A DNA stretch of 64,000 nt. Origin: Planctomycetota bacterium. GTDB taxonomy: Bacteria > Planctomycetota > UBA1135 > GCA-002686595. Numbering within the stretch: position 1 is the first letter of the stretch; each line of letters starts with the position of its first letter. The DNA is taken from positions 56,839 through 120,838 of the forward strand of contig NYYZ01000013.1 in NCBI GenBank assembly GCA_002686945.1. The letters are read 5' to 3'. Under the pieces are notes generated by a model, which did no database searches, was not told the DNA's origin, and saw only the letters and a program-made list of their open reading frames with translations. Shown here in pieces: positions 46,398 to 54,872 of the stretch. The translations under genes were made by a program, and so were the position numbers.

Positions 46398-46470
46398 TCG
46401 GGCGTGAGGGGCTGAGGGTCTGGGAGGGGTCTGGAAGGGCAGTTGGTCCCCTTCTCATGAACCCCACAAA

Positions 46471-46510
46471 TAACAAAATGAATCCCCCGGTTCCGAGAAG
46501 GAACCGGGGG
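46471..46510 (-). terminator. Rho-independent terminator after rpsI
   Basis: Perfect 11-base GC-rich stem (CCCCCGGTTCC/GGAACCGGGGG at 46484-46494 and 46500-46510) with a 5-base loop. In the minus direction it is followed by ATTCATTTTGTTATTTG. It lies about 75 bases after the rpsI stop. Confidence 0.85.
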
Positions 46511-46585
46511 ACTCTTGAAGAGATGTCCTTGGGCAGGCCAAGGAAAGCCCCAAGCCCAGGGGCCTGGAACCCATCCAGCAATGAA

Positions 46586-46984
46586 CTAGCGCTTGGAGAA
46601 TTGGAAGCCCCGGCGCGCACCACGGCGGCCGTACTTCTTGCGCTCTTTCATGCGCTGGTCCCGGGTCAGGAGGCCATTTTCACGCAGGGCCTCAAAGGTG
46701 GCCGGGTTGATCTTGAGCAGGGCACGGGCCAGGCCGAGAGAAACCGCTCCTGCCTGACCGGTGGTACCCCCACCGTTCACATTGCAGAAAATGTCGTATT
46801 GGGAGCCAGACTCGGTGCACTGCAGGGCTGAAGCCGCCGCTCCCCGGGTCTGATGGGTGCAGAAGTACTCATCAACGGGCTTGCCATTGATGATGAAAGC
46901 GCCCGCGCCAGGCTTGAGACGCACGCGTGCGGTGGCAGACTTGCGTCGGCCAAGGCCCCAGGTCCAAGGATTGGTGACGGCCAT
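46586..46984 (-). CDS. rpsI: 30S ribosomal protein S9
   Basis: A 132-residue ribosomal protein of the small-subunit head whose C-terminal tail contacts P-site tRNA. Signature features: GRRKSATARVRLKPGAG at the start, GGGTTGQAGAVSLGLARAL, and the basic C-terminus ERKKYGRRGARRGFQFSKR. Directly downstream of rplM, the standard L13-S9 pair. Confidence 0.97.
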   Translation of the reverse strand: MAVTNPWTWGLGRRKSATARVRLKPGAGAFIINGKPVDEYFCTHQTRGAAASALQCTESGSQYDIFCNVNGGGTTGQAGAVSLGLARALLKINPATFEALRENGLLTRDQRMKERKKYGRRGARRGFQFSKR

Positions 46985-47034
46985 AGTGAATCGGAAAAGA
47001 TGAGTGGGTTGTTGGTTTGTTGAACTAGCGAGGT

Positions 47035-47466
47035 CTAGAGAGACTCGACCAGGGTCGGCTTTTGAGCCGCGTGAGGATGATCCGGGCCGGTGTAGACCTT
47101 GAGGTTGGACAGGATACTGTGTCCCAGACGTCCCTTGGGCAGCATGCGGCGCACAGCCAGTGTGACCACATCGGTGGGCCGCCGCTCAAGCAGATCATCC
47201 ACCGTACGCACGCGACGGCCACCGGGATAACCCGTGTGGTGGGCGTATTCCTTTTTCTGCCGCTTGGCACCGGACAACTGGGGCTGCTCGGCGTTGATCA
47301 CGATCACATGGGTGTTGCCGCCCTGACTAGGGGTCCAGGTGGGACGGTCCTTGCCAATCAAGCGCGTGGCAATGGTGCTCGCCATGCGACCGAGCACATG
47401 CTTGGAGGCATCAAACAGAAGCCAGCGTTCTTCCGTGTGGGAAGCGCAGACGTGGGTGGTCTTCAT
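47035..47466 (-). CDS. rplM: 50S ribosomal protein L13
   Basis: A 143-residue ribosomal protein. The family start is WLLFDASKHVLGRMAST and other markers are YTGPDHPHAAQKP and VRRMLPKGRLGHSILSNLKV. I chose the ATG at 47466 (MKTTHVCASH), which gives the normal length; the frame to 47541 adds 25 unconserved residues. It precedes rpsI by 50 bases. This operon probably carries autoregulation by L13, but I do not see a clear leader signal. Confidence 0.96.
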   Translation of the reverse strand: MKTTHVCASHTEERWLLFDASKHVLGRMASTIATRLIGKDRPTWTPSQGGNTHVIVINAEQPQLSGAKRQKKEYAHHTGYPGGRRVRTVDDLLERRPTDVVTLAVRRMLPKGRLGHSILSNLKVYTGPDHPHAAQKPTLVESL

Positions 47467-47634
47467 GGGGCCAGGAAAAGGGGAGCCGAAATGGCTGGTT
47501 GCAGGAAGTCGTGCCGAGACCTTCAGACAGGAGCCGGACACACAGGACCCACTGCCCCGGGCGGCATGCCATCCGGAAGTGGGCGCAAGAGGATAGGCAT
47601 GCCCCCCCTCCTGATCAAGTCCCGGCCTGATTAT

Positions 47635-48702
47635 TCAACGATCCAAGGGCCTCCGGACGGGCCAGGGGCCCAATTCCCCGAAGCCCACCATCCGCACCCA
47701 GACCGATTCAGCAGGGGGGTCGCCGCCCCCGGGCCCCGTCCCAGCCACCCGTGCCAGCAGAATGCCCCGCCCCTGGGGCAGGCCCGCAGAAAGCCAGCCC
47801 GGGGGTGCCGGACCAGGCAGCGGGCTTGGCAGAGCAGTTCCCAGGGCCCAGGGACCGTGGTAGATCCAGGGATCATTGCCGTCCCCATACAGCCCACGAC
47901 TCCATACCCGGGTCAGGCTGCCAAAGCCCAACACGTCCGGCTGCAGGATCCCCATCAGTCGACGGCACTCAAAACTCGCAGCCAGGCGGGTACCCGCTGG
48001 AGTGCTGAGCCCAATCAAGCCCCCACCCCCCGCTCCACCCGAACCACCATCGTCGACCGTGAAGTTGATGGGTGTGCTGCCCTGGCCCGGGGCCAAGGCC
48101 GGAGTCAGGACCCGCAACAGGCTGGTCTGCTCAGGCAGGATCAGACTCGCGATTCCCGCATCGGTGCGCAACCAGCGAATGGTCTGCCCCTCGCGCTGGC
48201 CCTCAAAAATCCGGAGAGCCTCAGGGGTGGTCGCTTCCGTGCGGGGCAAGAGCACCAGAGCCAGGGCTCCCGCACTCCCCCAGACCAGAGCCCAGCGCGG
48301 TCTCCGTCGAAGGCCCAACCCCCCGATGCCGGCCAGGACCAGCATCAAGGCAGCGCTCAAGCCCAGCCGACGCACAGGGGGGCGGGGACCGCTCAAGGAT
48401 CGCGCCTGAAGAAACCTGGGTAGAGGAGCGTTCTCCACCAGCCAGCTCTCCACCTCAGCTGATCCTCCACCGCGCACCTCGATCGTGAGTTCTCCTGCGC
48501 GTGCCTTGGAAATGGGGACCGGCAGAGTCAGCACCCGGGATTCACCCCCCAGGATCTCTCCCCGCCAAAGGGTAGCCCCCGCGGAACCGCAATCAAGGCG
48601 CACCTCGCTCAGAGGACCCTGCACCCGCAACTCAAGCCGTTGCAGACGATTGTCTTGTGGAGCAAGCCCAAGGCCCACGAGGATTCCCAGCAAGAACATC
48701 AT
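47635..48702 (-). CDS. Membrane-anchored protein of unknown function
   Basis: A 355-residue protein with a signal or anchor at the N-terminus (MMFLLGILVGLGLAPQ), a beta-rich domain, a central pair of hydrophobic stretches (LSAALMLVLAGIGGLGL; ALVWGSAGALALVLLP) around 125-165 and a Gly/Pro-rich C-terminal domain with LGILQ-like and ARVAGTGPGGGDPP segments. I recognise no family. Its ATG overlaps the stop of the upstream membrane gene by four bases (ATGA), so the two are translated together. The region sits just downstream of an FtsQ-like gene. Confidence 0.7.
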   Translation of the reverse strand: MMFLLGILVGLGLAPQDNRLQRLELRVQGPLSEVRLDCGSAGATLWRGEILGGESRVLTLPVPISKARAGELTIEVRGGGSAEVESWLVENAPLPRFLQARSLSGPRPPVRRLGLSAALMLVLAGIGGLGLRRRPRWALVWGSAGALALVLLPRTEATTPEALRIFEGQREGQTIRWLRTDAGIASLILPEQTSLLRVLTPALAPGQGSTPINFTVDDGGSGGAGGGGLIGLSTPAGTRLAASFECRRLMGILQPDVLGFGSLTRVWSRGLYGDGNDPWIYHGPWALGTALPSPLPGPAPPGWLSAGLPQGRGILLARVAGTGPGGGDPPAESVWVRMVGFGELGPWPVRRPLDR

Positions 48703-49259
48703 GGACTTGACTTCTGGGGCAAGCGCACCAACAACCAAGGCACAAGAGTCAGCCAGGGTGCATCCCCCAGGCCGCGGGGCAGTGTCGCGCGTAGGTAGAT
48801 TTCAAAGGGGCCCAATTGCACCAAAGCCTGGAGCCAATCCGGTCGGCTGTGCAATCCGCCCCAGGTCCAACAAGCGGCCAGTGCCGCGGGCAATATCAAG
48901 CAGCCCCACCAGGCGAGTTCATAGGAATGGACCAGGGCGGAACTCCTGGCATTCTCACCAGCCGCCCGCCGGGCTCCGTCGGCAAGCAAGGCGATCAACA
49001 AGAGGGCCAGAATCAGTTGCAACCCATGGACTTGAAACCCCCTGCCCGGGTCCAGACGTGTGGCCGCCGCCAGGCAGGGCAAGGCACAACCCAGAACGAC
49101 CCCCACGGACGGCGGACGGCCTCCGGGCACACCCGCCAGAAGAAGCCAGATCAAAGCCACTCCCGAGAAGCGCGACCCATCCCCCAGGAGATGCCCCAAA
49201 GGACCGGGAAGCGCCAACAACAAGCCCGTAGCGCACAATCCGAGCATCAGGCGCAACAT
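48699..49259 (-). CDS. Multi-pass membrane protein, unknown
   Basis: A 186-residue protein with about five hydrophobic segments (for example LRLMLGLCATGLLLALPGPL, VALIWLLLAGVPG, VGVVLGCALPCLAA, LQLILALLLIALLADGA) and few charged residues between. Unrecognised. It is coupled by a 4-base overlap to the next unknown protein and follows the FtsQ-like gene by 38 bases, so all three probably act in one envelope process. The length and topology would fit a small membrane protein, but no motif decides this. Confidence 0.65.
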   Translation of the reverse strand: MLRLMLGLCATGLLLALPGPLGHLLGDGSRFSGVALIWLLLAGVPGGRPPSVGVVLGCALPCLAAATRLDPGRGFQVHGLQLILALLLIALLADGARRAAGENARSSALVHSYELAWWGCLILPAALAACWTWGGLHSRPDWLQALVQLGPFEIYLRATLPRGLGDAPWLTLVPWLLVRLPQKSSP

Positions 49260-49297
49260 GCCGAAGATGCCCCTCCAAGCCCCGCGCCAATGTTCAC

Positions 49298-50176
49298 TTA
49301 CCTATCCCTCTCGGCAACATCCCAACGCACATCCAGGACTTCCCAAGCAGCGCCTTCGGCAGCGTCCAGGAGCCCTTCCACAGCGTGATCCCATTTGATG
49401 CGGTCGGGCAGTTCCCCAGGCCCCCGTTCGAGGGGGGAATCACCGTATTCAATCAGCCGTTCGCCCTCCAGACGAAGGACCGCTCCCCCCTCCAATCCGT
49501 CTGGCGCGTCCCCGGCGCTTACATCGAAAACCACGCGTCCAAAGAGAGCGCGCTGATCGGGGTTGAGATGTTCCAGAAAGGAGCGCGCCAGGGAGAGGGC
49601 AGAGAGCAACAGACTGTCGGAGGTTGGCTCCCCAATGAAGGGATCCTCCTGTTCCCACTCCAGAGGAGTGGGCAGCAGCATGGGCAAGAAGTCTGGACCC
49701 CTTTGATGGGGCGCATCGCTCCAGCCGGGCAGCAGGCTCCCATCCGCAGCTATGGGCAGAAACTCTTGACCCACTCGTACGCAAGCAATCGGCTCCACAA
49801 GGCGAACGCGCAGGGTCAGACCTGCGGGCCAAAGAACTTCACCCGGCTCCACCTGCGCTACAAAGGGCAGGGCCAAAATGTCCGCACGCAGGGCCGCGCG
49901 TGCTTCGTGGTCCGTAACCAAGAGGGCCCCGTGACGCAGCAACAAGTCCTCGAGTTCCTGCCGCCAGTCCTGACTGAACCAGGCCTGCCCATGGTGCAGC
50001 CGGTAATGCGCCAGATCCACCCGAGCCACTCCCCGCTCCAGGGCGCTGCGCTCCAACAGAACCGCACCGATCCCCACAGCCAGAACGACCAGGGCCACAG
50101 GAATCCAAAGGGGAACCGCCCCACAACGGGGGGAAAGCCGAGCCCGAGCGGGCATGTGGATCGGGCGCACCATCAT
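49298..50176 (-). CDS. FtsQ/DivIB-like POTRA protein
   Basis: A 292-residue membrane protein with a short basic cytoplasmic tail, one membrane helix (VPLWIPVALVVLAVGIGAVLL, about 21-41) and a periplasmic region. The POTRA-like segment LALPFVAQVEPGEVLWPAGL followed by RVRLVEPIACVRVGQEFL and PIAADGSLLPG is characteristic of FtsQ, where the POTRA domain links septal peptidoglycan synthesis to the divisome. The remaining C-terminal 130 residues are poorly conserved. If the organism is a planctomycete, which mostly lack FtsZ, a FtsQ-like protein here is notable. Identity is by motif only; a general POTRA-bearing protein is possible. Confidence 0.65.
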   Translation of the reverse strand: MMVRPIHMPARARLSPRCGAVPLWIPVALVVLAVGIGAVLLERSALERGVARVDLAHYRLHHGQAWFSQDWRQELEDLLLRHGALLVTDHEARAALRADILALPFVAQVEPGEVLWPAGLTLRVRLVEPIACVRVGQEFLPIAADGSLLPGWSDAPHQRGPDFLPMLLPTPLEWEQEDPFIGEPTSDSLLLSALSLARSFLEHLNPDQRALFGRVVFDVSAGDAPDGLEGGAVLRLEGERLIEYGDSPLERGPGELPDRIKWDHAVEGLLDAAEGAAWEVLDVRWDVAERDR

Positions 50177-50246
50177 GGAAACAAGGGCCGCGCCCGCGCA
50201 CGCTGGCAGAATCCCGCGGGACGGGGCGAGTCAGCCCCCGCCGAAC

Positions 50247-50501
50247 TCAGTTACGAGCCGTCATCAAGGTGGGCTCGGTGCTGCGGAGCGACTCCATGCT
50301 TGAGCCAGCTCCCAGGCAACGAATGGCCTCTTCGATGAAGAGATCAAGAGTCGTCTGCATCTCAAGGACCTCATCACGTGAGAGACTGATACTGCGGCTG
50401 CTTGACTGAGCATTGAGTTCGTGGCCCAGCAGACGCGAGAGAACCTTGAGGTGAGAAACCTGGCGAGTGAGGGGCTGTACGCTGCGGGATTCGATGGACA
50501 T
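50247..50501 (-). CDS. Small conserved-looking protein, 84 residues
   Basis: An 84-residue hydrophilic, helical protein (for example LTRQVSHLKVLSRLLGHELN and DEVLEMQTTLDLFIEEAIRC). It starts at ATG 50501, has no signal peptide, and sits about 70 bases downstream... on the same strand as the FtsQ-like gene and divergent from the Ski2-like helicase. No match to a known family. Codon choice and amino-acid make-up look protein-like, so I list it as a probable gene. It could be co-transcribed with the FtsQ-like gene, being just upstream of it. Confidence 0.5.
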   Translation of the reverse strand: MSIESRSVQPLTRQVSHLKVLSRLLGHELNAQSSSRSISLSRDEVLEMQTTLDLFIEEAIRCLGAGSSMESLRSTEPTLMTARN

Positions 50502-50689
50502 GTGTGTGTTTCTTGGTGTGGGCGGGTGTTGCTGCTCGAGTGGAGCTGGCCGGGTCTTGCTGCAGAGGGTTGTTCCGCGGCTCCTAGAGTAGTTAGATAA
50601 CGACTTGCGACCGCCGTCTCAAGCAAGACGACCCCATTGTCGGCCAGGAAGTCATTCATTTCTTGACGGCTTTGCCTGGCCCCCTGCCC

Positions 50690-52900
50690 ATGTCTGACCC
50701 AAACGAGCCCCTCCCCTTCGGGGTGATGCCGGACGACCTGCCCCCCCGCAAGCGCCCCAGGGCAGGGGAAAAGCCCACCCCCACGGAGGGCGACGAGGGA
50801 TCTGGTGCCCCCGCTTGGACCCCTCCCAACCAAGGGCCCGCGCCCCCTCGCAAAGAAGAGGTTTTCGACGCCAAGGGCCGGGTGATCCAATGGGGCAAGT
50901 TCACCCTGCAGCCCTTCCAGATCAAGGCCATCGCTGCGGTACGGGCGGGCCAGAATGTGTTGGTGGCCGCGCCTACCGGCGCGGGCAAGACCCTGGTGGC
51001 GGAGTACGCCGCCCTGGATGCTGTGCACCGCGGGCGGCGAGTGATCTACACCGCCCCGATCAAAGCCCTCTCCAGCCAGAAGTACCGCGACTTCAAGGAG
51101 GACCCCGATGTGCATGTGGGCATCATGACCGGGGACGTGACGATTTCGGCCCAGGCCCAGGTGCTGGTGATGACCACCGAAATCCTGCGCAACGCCATCT
51201 TCGAAAACGCCGAGCTGGTGGAGCAGGTCGAGTATGTGGTCTTCGACGAGGTGCACTTCTTGGACGACAGAGAGCGCGGCATGGTCTGGGAGGAGTGCCT
51301 GATTTTTCTGCCCCCCCACATACGCTTGATCTGCCTCTCGGCCACGATCTCCAACGTGACCGAACTGGGCGCCTGGATCGGAGAGGTTCGCCCCCAGAAA
51401 AGCGTGGTGATCCATGAGGAAAGCCGACCCGTGCCCCTCTCCCATTGGATGCACACCGAAGCGTCGGGCACCTTTGATCCAGGCCGCCTGAAGATCGCCC
51501 GCAAGAAAGCGCAAGAAATCCTCGACGCAGAACGCAGCAAACGCCGCGGTGAACGGCGACGCAGACGAGGTGGAGGGAGGGGCCGCGGTGGCTCGCGACC
51601 GGCCCCGGACCGGCCGGACTCCAGAAGCCTGATCGATGAACTGGTGGAGCAGGACCGCCTGCCCGCCCTGGTGTTTTCGTTCAGCAGGAAGGATGTGGAG
51701 CGATTGGCGCACCAAAACCAACGGCGGGAGCTGCTCAACTCGCAGGATGTCGAGCGCATGCACCAGTTGCAGGATGAATTGCTCGCAATCTTCCAACTGC
51801 CTCGAAAATTTCTGCGTGGGGAAATCATGCAAATGGCCCTGGGAGGGGTCGCATACCACCATGCGGGGCTGTTGCCCGTGCACAAGGAACTGGTAGAGCG
51901 CATGTTCACCGCAGGTCTGATCAAGCTGCTCTTCACAACCGAAACCTTTGCTTTGGGCATCAACATGCCTGCGCGCTCAGTGATCTTCAGCCAGTTACGC
52001 AAATTCGATGGGATCAGCTTCGATTGGTTGCGCACACGAGACTACCTGCAGATGGCAGGGCGCGCCGGACGCCAGGGCATCGACCCTAAGGGCTGGGTCT
52101 ATTCCGTACTGGGCAACCGCGATCTGGTCGAGGCGCCTCTGGAGCGATTGTTCGCGGGCAAACCCGAGCCAGTCACCAGTCGCTTCCTTCTGTCCTACTC
52201 CACCATCCTGCACCTGGTGGAAGCCGCTGGACGGGACCGATTGCAGGAGGCCTTCGATTGTTCCTTCGCCCAATTCCAGGCTCGCGGAGGTAGCAAGAAG
52301 GCCCGCGCTCACCAGCGTGATGATCAGCGCCGTGCGGTCAAGAGCCGGCTGCGCTTCTTGGAGTCCCTGGGATATTTGGAAGGAGAAGAGGTCAGCCCGC
52401 GGGGCAAGATCGCGCGGCTGCTCTCGGGCCACGAGGTCCAGGTAACTCAATTGCTCTTCAGCGGCTGCCTGGAGGAAATCCCGCCCCAGGGTCTGATGGT
52501 GATCTTCGTGGGGCTGATCCACGAAGAACGCGGCCGCTTCCGGCGCTTTGTTCCAAACAAGCTGTTTGGCGGTCTACGGGGAGAGGCGACGGCGATTCTG
52601 AGCCAGGCCGGGCGTCAGGAACACCGCCTGGGCATCGAACCAGCCATGAAGCAGCCCGACTGGGGCCTGACGGAAGCCGCAGCGGCCTGGTACGAAGGAG
52701 CCCCAATGGAAGAACTGGAAGACCTGATGGACGCCACTCCCGGAGACTTCTGCAGGGTCCTGCGCATGTCGATCCAATTGATGCGCAACACGAAACGAGC
52801 CATCGATGTCTCCTGGGACCTGGGAGAGAAACTCGACGAAGCGATCCTCGCGATCAACCGGGACGAGATCGATGCCCGGCGGCAGTTGCGCCTGGGGTAA
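50690..52900 (+). CDS. Ski2-like DEVH-box RNA/DNA helicase
   Basis: A 736-residue superfamily 2 helicase of the Ski2 type. Motifs: Q/Ia region QPFQIKAIAAVRAGQN, Walker A APTGAGKTLVAEYAAL near 94, DEVH box FDEVHFLDDRERGMVWEE near 185, SAT motif LSATISNVTEL, and motif VI QMAGRAGRQGIDPKG near 454. A very basic insert (RRRRRGGGRGRGGSR, about 285-305) lies between the two RecA domains, a possible nucleic-acid grip. The C-terminal third is the winged-helix/ratchet region. The ATG at 50690 (MSDPNEP) is preferred to a TTG at 50663. Bacterial Ski2-like proteins of this size are often annotated DEAD/DEAH helicase; RNA processing is likely but not shown. Confidence 0.9.
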   Translation: MSDPNEPLPFGVMPDDLPPRKRPRAGEKPTPTEGDEGSGAPAWTPPNQGPAPPRKEEVFDAKGRVIQWGKFTLQPFQIKAIAAVRAGQNVLVAAPTGAGKTLVAEYAALDAVHRGRRVIYTAPIKALSSQKYRDFKEDPDVHVGIMTGDVTISAQAQVLVMTTEILRNAIFENAELVEQVEYVVFDEVHFLDDRERGMVWEECLIFLPPHIRLICLSATISNVTELGAWIGEVRPQKSVVIHEESRPVPLSHWMHTEASGTFDPGRLKIARKKAQEILDAERSKRRGERRRRRGGGRGRGGSRPAPDRPDSRSLIDELVEQDRLPALVFSFSRKDVERLAHQNQRRELLNSQDVERMHQLQDELLAIFQLPRKFLRGEIMQMALGGVAYHHAGLLPVHKELVERMFTAGLIKLLFTTETFALGINMPARSVIFSQLRKFDGISFDWLRTRDYLQMAGRAGRQGIDPKGWVYSVLGNRDLVEAPLERLFAGKPEPVTSRFLLSYSTILHLVEAAGRDRLQEAFDCSFAQFQARGGSKKARAHQRDDQRRAVKSRLRFLESLGYLEGEEVSPRGKIARLLSGHEVQVTQLLFSGCLEEIPPQGLMVIFVGLIHEERGRFRRFVPNKLFGGLRGEATAILSQAGRQEHRLGIEPAMKQPDWGLTEAAAAWYEGAPMEELEDLMDATPGDFCRVLRMSIQLMRNTKRAIDVSWDLGEKLDEAILAINRDEIDARRQLRLG

Positions 52901-53127
52901 CCGGCGGCCCTGAAATGGGAGCCAACCCGGGACAGCACCCGCCCGCCAGGTCCAACCAGTTGGAACCCGAATAGCCCTGCGGGACTCTGAAACACAGGTT
53001 TTGAGCTTATTTTGCCAGGGAATCTTGTTACTCTCAGCGGCTCAGTGGTATTCAACGTGGAATCCAACACCTGTATTCTGACGCAATCTCCTGGCCCCGC
53101 CCGTAGGGCTGAACCCTCCCCCAGCCC

Positions 53128-53934
53128 ATGCTATCCGCCCTCGTCCTCAGCCTGAGTGCATCCCTGCCCACGCTGATGGCTCCCCAGGTCAGGGCTCCCC
53201 AATACCGGCCAACCCACGTATCCGCTTCCAGCGCCGCGGCCCAACCGGTGCGCTTGACGGCTGCGGACAAGGTTCAACTCGGGGCGACCTACTACGCTCC
53301 CAAGAAGCTCAGCCAGAAGAATCCAGCCGTACTGCTGGTGCATGACGCCGGGCAGGATGCAAGTCAGGTGACGGACATGGCCATCGCCTGGCAGAAACGG
53401 GGCTTCGCGGTTCTGGCACTGGACCTGCGCGGGCATGGATCCAGCAGGACCGAACTCTGCGACTGGAAGACCTCCGATCCCAAGCAACGCGACGTGCTCT
53501 GGGCCATGGCCAAGCGAGATCTAGACGCAGCCAACGCTTACCTCAAGGGTCGACGGGAAGTGCACCACTCACGCATCATCGCCGCGGGCAAGGGAGCCGC
53601 TGCAGGTTTGGTTCTGGCCCATGGGATCGACGATCCCGACCTGGCAGGGGTTGTGCTGATCTCCCCGCCCATGGGGGAGGATCCGACCTATGGTTTCAAT
53701 CTGACCAAACAACTGCGCGATTTGGAGGGTCTACCAACCCTGATTGTCTGCGGACGAGAGGGGAGCAAGAATTGCACGGCCTTGGCGGCTCAAGCCCACG
53801 AAGCCAACGACGGGTATGAGTACATCACCGTGACTCGGTTGCGCTGCGAAGCCAAGAAACTCCTGCAGGACCGCCGCCTGCACGGGAGTCTGACCACCTG
53901 GACGAAGAAGTTGTTCACGTCCTCGGACTCCTAG
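53128..53934 (+). CDS. Secreted alpha/beta-hydrolase-fold protein, catalytic serine missing
   Basis: A 268-residue exported protein. A signal region (LSALVLSLSASLPTLMA) leads to an alpha/beta-hydrolase fold: NPAVLLVHDAGQDASQ, FAVLALDLRGHGSS and LISPPMG. The nucleophile elbow, normally GxSxG, reads AAGKGAAAG here, so lysine replaces the catalytic serine; the usual acid (near PTLIVCGREGS) and the late histidine are also not clear. It is probably a binding or inactive member, or the nucleophile is elsewhere. Stands alone after a 227-base gap from the helicase gene. Confidence 0.8.
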   Translation: MLSALVLSLSASLPTLMAPQVRAPQYRPTHVSASSAAAQPVRLTAADKVQLGATYYAPKKLSQKNPAVLLVHDAGQDASQVTDMAIAWQKRGFAVLALDLRGHGSSRTELCDWKTSDPKQRDVLWAMAKRDLDAANAYLKGRREVHHSRIIAAGKGAAAGLVLAHGIDDPDLAGVVLISPPMGEDPTYGFNLTKQLRDLEGLPTLIVCGREGSKNCTALAAQAHEANDGYEYITVTRLRCEAKKLLQDRRLHGSLTTWTKKLFTSSDS

Positions 53935-53991
53935 AGCGAGCAGGCTATGGGCCCCGCTGGGACCGTCCATGTGGCATAGTCATGCTCAAGC

Positions 53992-54861
53992 ATGCGATTG
54001 TTGAGTGATTTTGACGGAGTCTGGACCGACCAGACGGAAGAGGCGCGGGTCGTTCGCGATGCATTTGTCGCGGCGGTGGCGAAAGCCCTTGGCCAGGACC
54101 TGAGCCAGACCCAGAGGGAATACGAGAGCTTCATGGCCGAGATTCTGGCCCAGCCACAGGACAACGGCTGGGCTCCCCACGGGCGCCTGACCGCCTTCGT
54201 TGATGAAGATCCGCTGCTACAGACCTCGTCCGTGGGCGCCTGGCTCGATCGAATGAGCGAGCCTTCTGAAAGCGTCGCCCTCTGGCGCGAAGCAGCAGGT
54301 TCCCTGGGACACACCACAGTCAGCGAACTCGCCAACGAGATCTTCGGCAGCGCCACCCGCGAACATCTGGCTCGTGGCAACCACGCCCTGGTGCCAGAGG
54401 CGCGCGAAGTAATGGACCAACTGCTCCAACGCGATGTCGATCTTGTGGTGGTCTCGAACTCCGACACATCCAAGCTGGCCAGGCTCTTTGAGAACATCGG
54501 CCTGCGCCCGGATGTGGACTTGCGCCTGCGCGGTGGCGCGGGCAAGTTTGTGCTGGGAGATACGCCCAGTTCTCTTTCTCTGGGAGGCCGGCAGGTGTTC
54601 GTAGACCGGCCGCGCTATGCAACTCTGCTCCTGGAAGAAAACCCGGATCTGGTGATCGGAGATGTGACTTCTCTTGATCTGGCCCTGCCCTACTCCCTGC
54701 GCGCCAGCGGCCAGCTCAAGCCCTCCCTGCAGCTCATTCTGCGCCAACACCCCCACACCCCGGACTGGGTGCTGCCCCAGGGGCAGAACGGCACAGACGC
54801 TCGAGTCCTGCATGACCACGCCCTGGACGGGTTGCGTGGCTTGCTCGAACACCTGGAATAA
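53992..54861 (+). CDS. HAD-superfamily hydrolase
   Basis: A 289-residue haloacid-dehalogenase-type protein. Motif I LLSDFDGVWTDQ (nucleophile Asp6 and acid Asp8), motif II VVVSNSDTSKL, motif III lysine in KFVLGD or nearby, and motif IV LVIGDVTSLDLALP are present, with a large helical cap between I and II. It is a predicted phosphatase; the substrate is unknown. Convergent with the MacAB-like operon. Confidence 0.85.
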   Translation: MRLLSDFDGVWTDQTEEARVVRDAFVAAVAKALGQDLSQTQREYESFMAEILAQPQDNGWAPHGRLTAFVDEDPLLQTSSVGAWLDRMSEPSESVALWREAAGSLGHTTVSELANEIFGSATREHLARGNHALVPEAREVMDQLLQRDVDLVVVSNSDTSKLARLFENIGLRPDVDLRLRGGAGKFVLGDTPSSLSLGGRQVFVDRPRYATLLLEENPDLVIGDVTSLDLALPYSLRASGQLKPSLQLILRQHPHTPDWVLPQGQNGTDARVLHDHALDGLRGLLEHLE

Positions 54862-54872
54862 GAAGGACGATC

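Noticed and set aside
47062-48423. 453-codon plus-strand open frame across rplM
   Set aside because: Very Pro/Gln/Arg-rich, overlaps ribosomal protein gene; shadow.
50264-51883. 539-codon minus-strand open frame opposite the Ski2-like helicase
   Set aside because: Shadow of the helicase gene; the true small ORF at 50247-50501 is in another frame.
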